Source: Furfurilactobacillus curtus (lineage in GTDB: Bacteria > Bacillota > Bacilli > Lactobacillales > Lactobacillaceae). Taken from it: a DNA stretch of 64,000 bases. The DNA is taken from NCBI RefSeq assembly GCF_045862785.1, contig NZ_BQXO01000002.1:532185-596184 (forward strand), written 5' to 3'. The position numbers and the translations under genes were made by a program. Below the pieces are notes generated by a model that had not been told where the DNA came from, did not search any database, and worked only from the letters and a program-made list of their open reading frames with translations. This document shows positions 8,570-17,212 of the stretch, in pieces. Position 1 is the stretch's first letter; each line of letters starts with the position of its first letter.

Positions 8570-9511
8570 ATGGAAAATTTAGCGATTGTTGATTTGGGTT
8601 CGAATTCCGTCCGTATGGGAATCACACAAATCGAAAATGACGGGTCATTTAAAGAGGTTAAGCGAATTAAAGAGGATACCCGTATTTCTGAAGGCATGGG
8701 TGCCGAAAAAAGGTTGACAAAAGTGGCTATGGATCGAACCATCAAAGCGCTCGTTAGTTTCAAAAAGTTGTATGCGAATCTTCCCAATCTGACGGTGCGA
8801 GCCATTACAACGGCGGCAGTGCGTCAAGCGGTCAACCAAACAGAATTTCTTAGTCGGGTTCAAAAAGAAGTCGGTCTTAAATTGCAGGTATTATCTGGTG
8901 ACGACGAAGCCTATTATGACTTTTTAGGTGCTGTCAATGCTTTGCCGTTGGATGATTGCATCATTTTGGATACCGGTGGCGCCAGTTGTGAATTAATTCA
9001 TGTCGCTAACCGCAAGGCCAAGAATTTGATCAGCGTGCCCTTTGGTGCCGTTAATTTATCCGAGCAATTCCATTTTGAAAACATTATTACCGCTGGCAAT
9101 CTTTTTTCCGGGCAAGTCTTCGTTCGTAAACGTTTGCAGGATATTTGGTGGCTTAATGATGCCATGCATTTGCCGATCGTCTTGCTGGGCGGTGCCAATC
9201 GCACGTTAGCCCGTATTAACCGTAAAGCACAAAAGATGGTGCGCGTCGAAGACATTCACGGTTATCGCTTGAAAACGGAGACCGTCTTTGACACATTTGA
9301 TCGCTTAATCTCCAAGGATAATTCGCAACGGCAAGCGATTGATGGACTTGAATATGATCGAGCAGATATTATCGTTGGCGGGATGTTACCTCTTGTCGAG
9401 TTATTACAATTGCTGGATTCAGACCGCGTGATTTTTTCGGAAAGTGGCGTACGGGAAGGAATTGTATCCGAATATGTCAGTCAACATCCTAAATATCAAG
9501 CCCATCCTTAA
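8570..9511 (+). CDS. ppx: Ppx/GppA family exopolyphosphatase
   Basis: 313 residues. The actin-like ATPase/phosphatase fold is shown by the phosphate-1 motif DLGSNSVRM at about 8-16 and the phosphate-2 motif LDTGGASCEL near 130-140. Members remove terminal phosphate from inorganic polyphosphate or convert pppGpp to ppGpp; this short single-domain form lacks the C-terminal extensions of E. coli Ppx. ATG at 8570 is preceded by GAGG at 9 bases and begins the conserved motif at the expected distance; longer ORF starts upstream overlap trpS. No polyphosphate kinase gene is adjacent here. Which substrate dominates is not decidable from sequence. Confidence 0.85.
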   Translation: MENLAIVDLGSNSVRMGITQIENDGSFKEVKRIKEDTRISEGMGAEKRLTKVAMDRTIKALVSFKKLYANLPNLTVRAITTAAVRQAVNQTEFLSRVQKEVGLKLQVLSGDDEAYYDFLGAVNALPLDDCIILDTGGASCELIHVANRKAKNLISVPFGAVNLSEQFHFENIITAGNLFSGQVFVRKRLQDIWWLNDAMHLPIVLLGGANRTLARINRKAQKMVRVEDIHGYRLKTETVFDTFDRLISKDNSQRQAIDGLEYDRADIIVGGMLPLVELLQLLDSDRVIFSESGVREGIVSEYVSQHPKYQAHP

Positions 9512-9543
9512 CTTTTAAATCAACAAAAAATGGAGGCCTAGTT

Positions 9544-10806
9544 GTGAATCAAGAACAACGCTCGTTTCGCTTTTTAACACCAGCACAGCGGCGCCAATAC
9601 ATTGCCCAACAACGAGCTCTGAGCGCTGACCAAGTCGCCATGGTTAAGAATAATGCCACCGATGCTGAGGCACTTTTAACTGAAAATTATCTGACCACCT
9701 ATCGTCTGCCAGAAGGGATCGCCGTTAATTTGTTGATGAATCAGCAGGCTTATCAAATACCAATGGTGACCGAAGAGCCATCTGTTGTTGCCGCGGCAAG
9801 CTATGGCAGTTTAATGACGCTGGACGATGGTGGCGTGGTCGCACAGACTCTGGGACAGGCATTGACTGGGCAAATTTTGTTTGAAGGTATTGATTTTGAA
9901 CAATTACGGATGTTTGTGACCGCAAATGAAGTTGAACTAAAGCGGCGGGCATTGGCCGAGCATCCAAGCCTAATCGATCATGGCGGTCAGATTAAGACGT
10001 TGATCGTTCGTGATTTGGCCGATGGCTTTGCTAGTGTGGATCTGACTGTGGATACTGGTGCTGCCATGGGGGCCAACACGATGAATGACCTCTTAAATGG
10101 CTTGAGAGATCAATTAGCTCAACATCTGGGCCACCAACCATTGACAGCGATTTTAACTAACGATGGTCAGGCTAGTCTCGTCAAGGTTACGACGCAAGTG
10201 TCATTTGCCCGCTTAGCTAAGGGTGATGCAGCTGCTGGTGCAGGTGTAGCACAGCGAATCGTTAGTTTAAGTGAACTAGCTCAACGCGATGTTAGCCGGG
10301 CAGTGACCCATAACAAGGGAATTATGAATGGCGTTGATGCCTTCGTTGTCGCAACTGGTAATGACTGGCGTGCAGTGGAAGCCAGTGCGCATGCTTATGC
10401 GGCACAGACAGGCCAGTATCGTGGCTTGGCGACTTGGCAACTGCGCGAAAATAAATTAAATGGTGAACTTACCATGCCGATGCATCTAGGACTAGTCGGC
10501 GGGGTGACCGCATCATTACCATTGGCGAAAATCAATCGTCAAATTGCTGACATTCAAGACGTTACTGAATTGAATCAATTGGCGGTTGCGCTAGGTCTTG
10601 TGCAAAATTTGGCCGCGTTGCGGGCCTTAGTTTCCGAGGGTATCCAACCGGGCCACATGGCCCTACAATATCGTAATTTAGCATTGGCTGCTGGTGCGAC
10701 GCCAGCACAAGTGATTAAATTAGTGGCAAAACTGAAGGCATTAACGCGACCAACACTCGCAGATGCAAAACGACTATTAGCGGAATTATTAAGCGACTCG
10801 AAATAA
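9544..10806 (+). CDS. mvaA: Hydroxymethylglutaryl-CoA reductase, class II (degradative type)
   Basis: 420 residues, reduces HMG-CoA to mevalonate, the committed step of the mevalonate route to isopentenyl diphosphate in lactic acid bacteria. Visible family motifs are the substrate-loop Glu region near residue 77 (TEEPSVVAAAS), AAMGANTMND near 173-182, the Lys in HNKGIMNG near 258-265, the Asp in ATGNDWRA near 275 and a C-terminal His in GHMALQ. GTG start with GGAGG 7 bases before. It forms a tight run with the HExxH gene behind it (9-base gap). This pathway makes the ispE homologue at 19.5 kb biochemically puzzling. Confidence 0.93.
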   Translation: MNQEQRSFRFLTPAQRRQYIAQQRALSADQVAMVKNNATDAEALLTENYLTTYRLPEGIAVNLLMNQQAYQIPMVTEEPSVVAAASYGSLMTLDDGGVVAQTLGQALTGQILFEGIDFEQLRMFVTANEVELKRRALAEHPSLIDHGGQIKTLIVRDLADGFASVDLTVDTGAAMGANTMNDLLNGLRDQLAQHLGHQPLTAILTNDGQASLVKVTTQVSFARLAKGDAAAGAGVAQRIVSLSELAQRDVSRAVTHNKGIMNGVDAFVVATGNDWRAVEASAHAYAAQTGQYRGLATWQLRENKLNGELTMPMHLGLVGGVTASLPLAKINRQIADIQDVTELNQLAVALGLVQNLAALRALVSEGIQPGHMALQYRNLALAAGATPAQVIKLVAKLKALTRPTLADAKRLLAELLSDSK

Positions 10807-10815
10807 GGAGGCAAC

Positions 10816-11778
10816 ATGGCAGAAATTAAGTTAATCCCCACGGTTCAAGCGCTGCTAGATCAAGTTAATGACTTGTTTCCTGGCACTGTAATGGTTCAAT
10901 TTGGTGACCAACATGCAGGTTATGTGCGTGATGATCAGGTCGAACAACGACTATTAAAAGATCGGTTGTTAATCTGGGTTGATGACATTACAGCGCCACA
11001 ATATTCGGCTGCCCATGAATTAAGTCATCTGTTGATGCTCTTACAAGGTTTTCCACAAATTTACTTCAATCTGACGTTTGGTGATGATGAACTAGATACG
11101 CAATTAATGGCGATGTCGACACAACTTTTCAACATTGCCAATCATTTGGTGATTTTTCCGGCGCTGGCTGGCCATGGATTGATTGATGACACGATTAAAA
11201 GCCAATACTATGACGGTGTTTTTGCGACGATTCAACCAGAAACTGGTCAACAAGATGACGCGCAAAATGCGCTCCGTTTATTGGTGATGCTGGATGCATT
11301 GGTCTTTTTTGGTGAAGAAATTGAACGCCACCGAACGGAATTAACGACGAATTTTCCAATGAGCTTTGCGGCTGCTGAAAAATTATATATGGGGATGATC
11401 GAGAAAACAGCTGATACCCCCTTTGGAATGCGGCGAACAATTGTAAAATTGTTCAAGGCGTTTGACGAACAACTGCAAGCCTGGCAGCTGCCGCCGTTGA
11501 ATAGCACCGCCTTCACCACTATTTCAAGTGTTCTCAGTGAACGTCAATTGCGATTAAACATGCGTCAGTTGTTTGAAATCTTCCATTCTGATTTGAAAAA
11601 TCCCCAAACCGGCGAACGTGCTTATGTAGGACTTAACCGATCTGATCGGCAAAACTCGTTTGTGTTGGCAATTCCGGATTCAGCTCAATCAGATACGGCT
11701 AGCTATTTTAAACAACTATATGATATGCCGGTCAAAGACTTCTTTGACGCGCAAAAAATCGCTTATATCATTCGTTGA
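10816..11778 (+). CDS. Unknown protein with HExxH motif (putative metallopeptidase-like)
   Basis: 320 residues, no signal peptide or membrane segment. I do not recognise a named family with confidence. The clear feature is HELSH at residues 67-71 in a hydrophobic helix (AAHELSHLLMLL), the zinc-binding HExxH signature of metallopeptidases; a downstream third ligand (Glu or His) is not certain, though several acidic residues follow within 40 residues. The C-terminal half is helical and ends in a domain with YVGLNRSDRQNSF. ATG is preceded by AAGGAGG and the gene follows mvaA by 9 bases, so it is in that operon. Cytosolic location is inferred. Some genome annotations give proteins of this kind an IpaB/EvcA label, which I cannot support. 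Confidence 0.7.
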   Translation: MAEIKLIPTVQALLDQVNDLFPGTVMVQFGDQHAGYVRDDQVEQRLLKDRLLIWVDDITAPQYSAAHELSHLLMLLQGFPQIYFNLTFGDDELDTQLMAMSTQLFNIANHLVIFPALAGHGLIDDTIKSQYYDGVFATIQPETGQQDDAQNALRLLVMLDALVFFGEEIERHRTELTTNFPMSFAAAEKLYMGMIEKTADTPFGMRRTIVKLFKAFDEQLQAWQLPPLNSTAFTTISSVLSERQLRLNMRQLFEIFHSDLKNPQTGERAYVGLNRSDRQNSFVLAIPDSAQSDTASYFKQLYDMPVKDFFDAQKIAYIIR

Positions 11779-11813
11779 ATACCCACCTGCGTAGAGCATA
11801 AAAGGAGTTTGAC

Positions 11814-12524
11814 ATGGCCGTTAATTATCAAGCATTGTTTGATCAGGCCCAACATGTGACGTTCATGACGGGCGCCGGGGTGTCCACGGCTTCAGGAATC
11901 CCTGATTATCGTTCAAAGGCTGGCCTTTATTCATCAAAATTCCATGGTCTACCACCAGAAATATTGTTGAGTCACGATTTATTTGAACAACAGCCAGCGC
12001 TATTTTATGACTTTGTTAAAGAGAATATGTACTTTCCCGATGCCCAGCCGAACGTTATTCATGAGAAAATTGCGGCATTATGTCGCGCAGGCCGGGCTTC
12101 ATTAATCACGCAAAATATTGATAATCTAGATCGTCGTGCGGGGAATGACGCTGTCGTGGAATTTCACGGGAATTTATTTCGTTGTTATTGCACCCTTGAT
12201 GGTCAGTCAGTGACTTGGCAAGACTATTTACAGTCGATGTATCATCAAAGAGATCACGGCGTCATTCGGCCTGATATCGTTTTATACGGAGAGGGAATCG
12301 GTGATTCTGTTTTAAAACAAGCGGTCCAGGCGGTGGCAGCAGCCGATTTATTAGTTATCGTCGGCACCTCATTTAAAGTCTATCCGTTCGCCGGGTTGAT
12401 CAGTTATCGACGTCCAACTGCAAAAGTTTTGGTGGTCAATAATGAGGCGATTCAGGCTGGAGACGTTACCGCGCAATTCACCGGCGATGCACGTGAGTTC
12501 TTTGCTAAATTGCAAGTTGATTAG
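11814..12524 (+). CDS. Sir2 family NAD-dependent protein deacylase, zinc-site variant
   Basis: 236 residues, about the usual bacterial sirtuin length. NAD-binding motifs are GAGVSTASGIPDYRS (20-34), TQNIDNLD (99-106) and the catalytic His in EFHGN (His118), so the Rossmann core is complete. The zinc ribbon is not: after HGNLFRC only Cys124 and Cys126 remain, position 129 is Asp, and the second CxxC that normally precedes RPDIV is absent (the text is RDHGVIRPDIV). The protein should therefore not bind zinc in the standard way. ATG follows AAAGGAG. The gene lies downstream of the mvaA-HExxH pair and could be co-transcribed. Targets are unknown; lysine deacylation is inferred from the family. 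Confidence 0.85.
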   Translation: MAVNYQALFDQAQHVTFMTGAGVSTASGIPDYRSKAGLYSSKFHGLPPEILLSHDLFEQQPALFYDFVKENMYFPDAQPNVIHEKIAALCRAGRASLITQNIDNLDRRAGNDAVVEFHGNLFRCYCTLDGQSVTWQDYLQSMYHQRDHGVIRPDIVLYGEGIGDSVLKQAVQAVAAADLLVIVGTSFKVYPFAGLISYRRPTAKVLVVNNEAIQAGDVTAQFTGDAREFFAKLQVD

Positions 12525-12558
12525 TGTCAAGCAAGGGTGTTTGTTGGCGACACTTTTT
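12523..12558 (+). terminator. Weak terminator-like hairpin after the sirtuin gene
   Basis: AGTGTC (12523-12528) pairs with GACACT (12549-12554), then TTTTT. The stem is short with a large loop, so termination is probably partial. Confidence 0.45.
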
Positions 12559-12646
12559 GTTCGGTGATGCGACAGGCGCTGCATCGTATTGATTGCGTTT
12601 TTCATGAGAATTTTTTACAATTAACTTAATTAAAAAGGGAAGGCAG

Positions 12647-12976
12647 GTGGTCGGCTTGGCTCGCGAGGATATTTTTGCCCGACTTGGTAATTTACTGGCG
12701 CAGATGCGCTGGATGAATCGGTTCCAACTGATTTTTGATTTTCTGATGTTTTATGGAGCCTGGCAAGTCTTTTTTGGTGCACAGCCGGCCATGATGTTCG
12801 GTGTGGCCATGAGTCGCACGAATGCGGGGGTTGTCACGATGCTCTTTGCACTGATTAGCTGGTCATTTTCCGGCATTCGCGGTAATTATCGACGACAGGG
12901 ACGGGCACTGATTAGCCATCTAAAGGGCATGCGGTTATCTGATGAAGAAACAGCAGTTGTGCGTCAATTCAAGTAG
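12647..12976 (+). CDS. Small two-helix membrane protein of unknown function
   Basis: 109 residues, unrecognised. Two hydrophobic segments, about residues 27-47 (FQLIFDFLMFYGAWQVFFGA) and 62-80, are separated by a short loop and followed by a basic cytoplasmic tail (RRQGRALISHLKG). The start is uncertain: GTG at 12647 with AAGGGAAGG about 6 bases before, or TTG at 12656 with AGGTGG close by. It lies between the sirtuin and DUF72 genes on the same strand. Codon use and ribosome binding site suggest a real gene, but no role can be proposed. Confidence 0.6.
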   Translation: MVGLAREDIFARLGNLLAQMRWMNRFQLIFDFLMFYGAWQVFFGAQPAMMFGVAMSRTNAGVVTMLFALISWSFSGIRGNYRRQGRALISHLKGMRLSDEETAVVRQFK

Positions 12977-13013
12977 CACGCGATTAGTTTAAAATTGAGA
13001 ATTGTGATTGAGA

Positions 13014-13187
13014 GTGGGACATAAGTCGGTAAGTGACGAACATTAAAAGCGAACTTCGAATGATGACGGTTTATCCATCATTCGAAGTTCGCTTTTAAGC
13101 GGAGTCAATTGACTTATGTCCCACGTTTTAGCTATTTAGGTTAGCGGTGAAATATAGATTTTGGTTTTGTCCCAAACTCGTTTTGTG
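13014..13187. repeat. Structured dispersed repeat, copy B (pair with 2601-2757)
   Basis: GTGGGACATAAGTC (13014-13027) pairs perfectly with GACTTATGTCCCAC (13111-13124). The inner hairpin is a perfect 21-bp stem (13045-13065 with 13076-13096) around a 10-base loop. A conserved tail TTTTGTCCCAAACTC (13165-13179) could pair instead with GAGTGGGAC (13012-13020). Compared with copy A the stem sequences differ but pairing is kept, including a C-G to T-A change in the outer stem. Confidence 0.8.
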
Positions 13188-13273
13188 TTTTTGACGATAG
13201 TCGGTTGACTTGATGCGGATAATCGCAAAAATTCGGCTAGTTACGCCTGAGATTGCTGTTTGGAGGAGACATA

Positions 13274-14119
13274 ATGATTTCGATTGGTTTATCAACATGG
13301 ACAAGACATCCACATCTGATCCACGATGAACAACGAGAAGTACGGTTTGACGAATACGCAGGCGTCTTTCCGTTGGTGGAGTTAGATACGTCTTTTTATG
13401 GCGTTCCTGCGCCATCTGCGATTAAAAAATGGGTTCGTCAGGCACCAGATGGTTTTAAGTACATTTTGAAAGCCCACTCAACCATGACGCATCATGATGA
13501 TGGTCACACGCCAGTCTCAGAAAGGGAACGGATGGCGACGTTCAAGGCTTTTAAAATGGCGATTAAGCCGTTAGTAACCAGTGGCAAGCTAGCAATGGTG
13601 TTATTCCAATTTCCGCCGTTTTTTACCCGCACACTCGAACATATTCGCTACTTGCGGGAAGTACGGATTCAGATGGCTGATTTGCCAGTCGGTATTGAAT
13701 TTCGAGATCCGAGTTGGTATGAAGGTGGTTTGAGCGAAGATGTTTTCAATTATTTAAAATCACTCAACTTGACCTATGTCATTGCTGATGAACCATTTGA
13801 TGGAAATGCTGGCGTGCCCTTTACACCAATTGTGACCACACCAACTGCCGCCTATTTTCGTCTTCATGGGCAAAATCGGCGGGGGTGGTTGCAACGGGAA
13901 GGAAGTTGGGAGCACGAGCGGACCAACTATCATTATTCAGCGAAAGAAATTCAAACCCTTGGGCAAGCAATTAGCAATGTTGCCAAGCAAGTTGAACAAA
14001 CTTACGTGATCTTCAACAATAACGGACACCGCGATGCGGCTGCTAATGCAGAAATGTTGCGGGATGAATTAGACTTACATTTTACTGGTTTAGGACCAAC
14101 CCAAATCGAATTGTTTTAG
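13274..14119 (+). CDS. DUF72 domain-containing protein
   Basis: 281 residues, a TIM-barrel-like family of unknown biochemistry present in most bacteria. Family features seen are the opening ISIGLSTWT, the segment ELDTSFYGVP near 43-52, a FKYILKAHSTMTHH strand, EFRDPSWY near 150 and YFRLHGQNRRGW near 200, ending with the NNNGHRDAAANA helix. Length is typical. ATG at 13274 follows GGAGGAG; the upstream ORF extension has no ribosome binding site. The gene stands between the structured repeat copy B and the second repeat family. Function remains unassigned in the family. Confidence 0.88.
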   Translation: MISIGLSTWTRHPHLIHDEQREVRFDEYAGVFPLVELDTSFYGVPAPSAIKKWVRQAPDGFKYILKAHSTMTHHDDGHTPVSERERMATFKAFKMAIKPLVTSGKLAMVLFQFPPFFTRTLEHIRYLREVRIQMADLPVGIEFRDPSWYEGGLSEDVFNYLKSLNLTYVIADEPFDGNAGVPFTPIVTTPTAAYFRLHGQNRRGWLQREGSWEHERTNYHYSAKEIQTLGQAISNVAKQVEQTYVIFNNNGHRDAAANAEMLRDELDLHFTGLGPTQIELF

Positions 14120-14125
14120 GCAAAA

Positions 14126-14287
14126 GTGCTCAGCGTTAATCTAGTCTACTTCGCACTGGGCGATCTTGTCGTGCTATGCAGATTTGACACTGTCGCTTAA
14201 CCAACAGAACCTGATTGATCAAAGCCATCAATTTGCCTCTGTTGGTTAGTGCTCGACGTCACCCAGTCTGCTTCGCACTGAGTGATA
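14126..14287 (+). repeat. Nested-stem repeat unit upstream of the metG promoter
   Basis: The unit begins with a half copy (GTGCTCAGCG to GGGCGAT, 14126-14164) followed by a full copy ending GTGCTCGACG to GAGTGAT (14249-14286). Within the full copy an outer stem GCAGATT (14178-14184) pairs with AGTCTGC (14265-14271). A middle stem AACCAACAGA (14199-14208) pairs perfectly with TCTGTTGGTT (14238-14247). The inner TTGAT/ATCAA closes a loop. It shares its plan, and the GTGCTCG-x-CACCC block, with loci at 18.7, 34.5 and 43.7 kb. Confidence 0.7.
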
Positions 14288-14299
14288 GTATGGTATACT
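14272..14299 (+). promoter_or_regulatory. Candidate metG promoter overlapping the repeat end
   Basis: TATACT at 14294-14299 with TTCGCA 16 bases upstream (14272-14277). The -35 lies inside the 3' end of the repeat unit, so the repeat contributes to the promoter. Confidence 0.55.
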
Positions 14300-14356
14300 G
14301 ACTGTTAATTATTCGGGAACCACGCGGTTTCATCGAGTCAAAGGAGCGATTGTTTC

Positions 14357-16396
14357 ATGGCAGAAAAAAAGCCCACTTATTATATTACAACCCCAATTTA
14401 TTATCCTTCAGGAAAGCTACATATTGGTAACTCATATACCACGATTGCCGTTGATGCAGAGGCTCGCTATCGTCGATTAATGGGCAATGATGTCTTTTTC
14501 TTAACGGGAACGGACGAACATGGTCAAAAAATCGAAGAAAAGGCTGAATCATTGGGCCTAGATCCGAAAACATACGTTGATCAGATGGCAACGCAAATTA
14601 AAGATCTCTGGAAATTGCTAGAGGTCAGCAACGACAAATTTATTCGAACGACAGATAAGGATCATGAAGCAGCGGTGCAGGCAATTTTTGAGCAACTCTT
14701 AGCCCAAGGCGATATTTACAAGGGGCGTTATGAGGGCTGGTACTCGGTTGACGATGAAGAATTCTTTACTGAATCTCAGTTGGCCGAAGTTTTTCATGAC
14801 GCGCAAGGCAATGTGACCGGCGGAAAGGCGCCATCTGGTCACGAAGTCGTCTGGACGGATGAAGAATCTTACTTCTTCAAGATGAGCAAGTATGCAGACT
14901 GGTTGTTGAACTATTACAAGACTCATCCTGACTTTTTGATTCCAAGCACACGAATGAATGAAATGATTAAGAACTTCCTTGAACCAGGTTTAGAGGATTT
15001 GTCGGTTTCGCGGACGAGTTATAAATGGGGCGTGCCGGTTAAATCTGATCCACGTCATGTGATTTACGTCTGGATTGACGCGCTATCCAACTATATTACG
15101 GCACTAGGATATGATGGCAAAGACTCGACTAACTTCGAGAAATTTTGGCCAGCCAACGTCCAAGTGGTCGGCAAGGAAATTGTGCGCTTCCATGCGATTT
15201 ATTGGCCGATTATGTTGCACGCTTTGGGGTTACCATTGCCTGAACACATTGTTGGCCATGGTTGGCTCCTGATGAAAAATGGCAAGATGAGTAAATCAAA
15301 GGGGAATGTCATCTATCCAGAAACGCTGGTGGAACGTTATGGCCTTGATGCCTTGCGTTATTACTTATTAAAAGCGATGCCATTTGGTAATGACGGGCTA
15401 TTTACGCCGGAGGATTTTGTCGACAAGATTAATTACGATCTGGCTAATGATCTTGGCAATTTGTTAAACCGAACGGTTGCAATGGTCAACAAGTACTTCA
15501 AGGGTAGCGTACCGGTGTTTGAAAGTGGTGTTAACGGGCCAGACATGGACCTTGAACAAACGGCCACTGATACGATCAGTCGTTATCACGAGTTAATGGC
15601 TTCGTTGCATTATGCTGATGCGCTCAGTGCCATTTGGCGGTTAGTGGCGCGGACCAATAAATATATCGATGAAACCGAACCTTGGGTATTAGCCAAGGCT
15701 GAAAAGGCTGGTGACGACCGGCGCTTGGCGGCAGCAATGAGCCATTTGGTGGCTAGCTTACGGGTGATCGCGCTACTGTTACAGCCAATTATGACGCATG
15801 CGCCGAAAGCCATTTTGGGACAACTGGGTTTATCCACCGAACCTGAAGACATGCAGATTCAACAATTATCATTAGCCGACTTACCGGCTAAAGTACAGGT
15901 TGTTGCTAAGGGAACCCCCATTTTTCCACGATTAGATGCAAAAGCTGAAATTGACTTTATTCAAGCACAGATGACACAATCTGATAAGCAGAAGGGGCGG
16001 GCCGCGATGGCCGCGGCGGCTGATTCTCAATGGGAACCAGAAAATGTGACGCTTGATTTGACGAAATCGGCCATTAAATTTGAAGATTTTGATCAAGTTG
16101 AAATCAAGGTCGCCCAGATTATTGAAGTTAAGCCCGTTGAAGGGGCTGATAAGTTGTTACAATTTAGACTAGATGCTGGCGATCAACAAAATCGGCAAAT
16201 TTTGTCTGGCATTCATGAGTGGTATCCAGATTACCAAAAGCTTACCGGCAAAAAAGTCTTAGCGGTGACCAATTTGAAACCACGTAAAATGCGCGGGCAG
16301 ATTAGTCAGGGCATGTTGTTATCAACAGAACACGAGGGTCAAGTCACGTTGGTTATCGTTCCAGATGAACTCAATAACGGGGATATTCTGGGCTAA
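14357..16396 (+). CDS. metG: Methionyl-tRNA synthetase with C-terminal tRNA-binding domain
   Basis: 679 residues, charges tRNA-Met for initiation and elongation. The HIGH motif appears as KLHIGNSYTT near 20-28 and the KMSKS motif in NGKMSKSKGN near 312. The C-terminal 105 residues (from about FEDFDQVEIKVAQI) are the EMAP/Trbp111-like tRNA-binding and dimerisation domain, as in the long Firmicutes form. ATG follows AAAGGAG. No T-box or S-box is visible in the leader; instead a structured repeat abuts the promoter. It heads the metG-tatD-rnmV-ksgA run. Confidence 0.97.
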   Translation: MAEKKPTYYITTPIYYPSGKLHIGNSYTTIAVDAEARYRRLMGNDVFFLTGTDEHGQKIEEKAESLGLDPKTYVDQMATQIKDLWKLLEVSNDKFIRTTDKDHEAAVQAIFEQLLAQGDIYKGRYEGWYSVDDEEFFTESQLAEVFHDAQGNVTGGKAPSGHEVVWTDEESYFFKMSKYADWLLNYYKTHPDFLIPSTRMNEMIKNFLEPGLEDLSVSRTSYKWGVPVKSDPRHVIYVWIDALSNYITALGYDGKDSTNFEKFWPANVQVVGKEIVRFHAIYWPIMLHALGLPLPEHIVGHGWLLMKNGKMSKSKGNVIYPETLVERYGLDALRYYLLKAMPFGNDGLFTPEDFVDKINYDLANDLGNLLNRTVAMVNKYFKGSVPVFESGVNGPDMDLEQTATDTISRYHELMASLHYADALSAIWRLVARTNKYIDETEPWVLAKAEKAGDDRRLAAAMSHLVASLRVIALLLQPIMTHAPKAILGQLGLSTEPEDMQIQQLSLADLPAKVQVVAKGTPIFPRLDAKAEIDFIQAQMTQSDKQKGRAAMAAAADSQWEPENVTLDLTKSAIKFEDFDQVEIKVAQIIEVKPVEGADKLLQFRLDAGDQQNRQILSGIHEWYPDYQKLTGKKVLAVTNLKPRKMRGQISQGMLLSTEHEGQVTLVIVPDELNNGDILG

Positions 16397-16432
16397 ACAC
16401 CAGGTGCTTAATCAAATAACTTAGAGGGATTT

Positions 16433-17212
16433 ATGGAAATTTTTGATTCACATACCCATTTGAATGATGATGCGTTTTATGAGAATGCCGCTGAATTTAA
16501 TCAGCATGCGAAAGCAGTTGGTGTGGAGCGGATGATGAATGTCGGTTCAGATGCCGTGCTGAATGAGCGCGGTATCGAGCTTGCTCATCGGTACGAGACC
16601 ATGTGGGCAGCGGTGGGATGGCATCCAGAAATGGCCGATCAATACACGGACGCAGCAGAAGAAACGTTAATTGGGCAACTACAAGATGACCGTGTGAAAG
16701 CGTTAGGCGAGATTGGCCTTGATTACCATGTGGATCAGCTTGACCAACATATTGAGGATCAAAAACGGATTTTTGCGCGGCAAGTAGCGATTGCCAAAGA
16801 GCTTCAGTTACCGGTTATCATTCATAATCGAGATGCATTTGCAGACACGTATGCGATCTTAAAAGCGGCAGATATTCGTGATATTGGTGGAGTCATGCAT
16901 AGTTTCAATGGCGATCCAGAATGGCTCAAACGCTTTTTAGATTTGGGCATGCACATTTCTTACTCAGGGGTGGCTAGTTTTAAGAATGCTCATGAAGTGC
17001 ATGCATCCGTCAAAGTGACACCGCTTGATGTCATGATGGTTGAAACGGATGCGCCATACTTGACTCCGACGCCGCATCGCGGTGAACAAAATGAACCGGC
17101 GCGAATTGTCGATACAGTCAATGCAATTGCGAAATTACGTGACATTGAGCCACTAAGCGTTGCTGCAGCAACTTATGACAATGCCAATGACTTTTTTAGG
17201 ATTGAAGATTGA
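16433..17212 (+). CDS. tatD: TatD family 3'-5' DNase/metal-dependent hydrolase
   Basis: 259 residues, amidohydrolase-fold nuclease. Metal ligands are seen in FDSHTHLND (residues 3-11), EIGLDYH near 93-99, VIHNRDA near 127, MHSFNG near 152 and ETDAPYLTP near 203. Family members act on DNA ends in repair and degradation, in the cytosol. ATG follows AGAGGG. The stop TGA overlaps the ATG of rnmV by one base, so the two are coupled. The order metG-tatD-rnmV-ksgA is conserved in Firmicutes. Confidence 0.93.
   Translation: MEIFDSHTHLNDDAFYENAAEFNQHAKAVGVERMMNVGSDAVLNERGIELAHRYETMWAAVGWHPEMADQYTDAAEETLIGQLQDDRVKALGEIGLDYHVDQLDQHIEDQKRIFARQVAIAKELQLPVIIHNRDAFADTYAILKAADIRDIGGVMHSFNGDPEWLKRFLDLGMHISYSGVASFKNAHEVHASVKVTPLDVMMVETDAPYLTPTPHRGEQNEPARIVDTVNAIAKLRDIEPLSVAAATYDNANDFFRIED

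Noticed and set aside
14120..14356. T-box or SAM riboswitch upstream of metG
   Set aside because: No T-box AGGTGGCACCGCGG and no S-box core is present; the structure there belongs to the dispersed repeat family.
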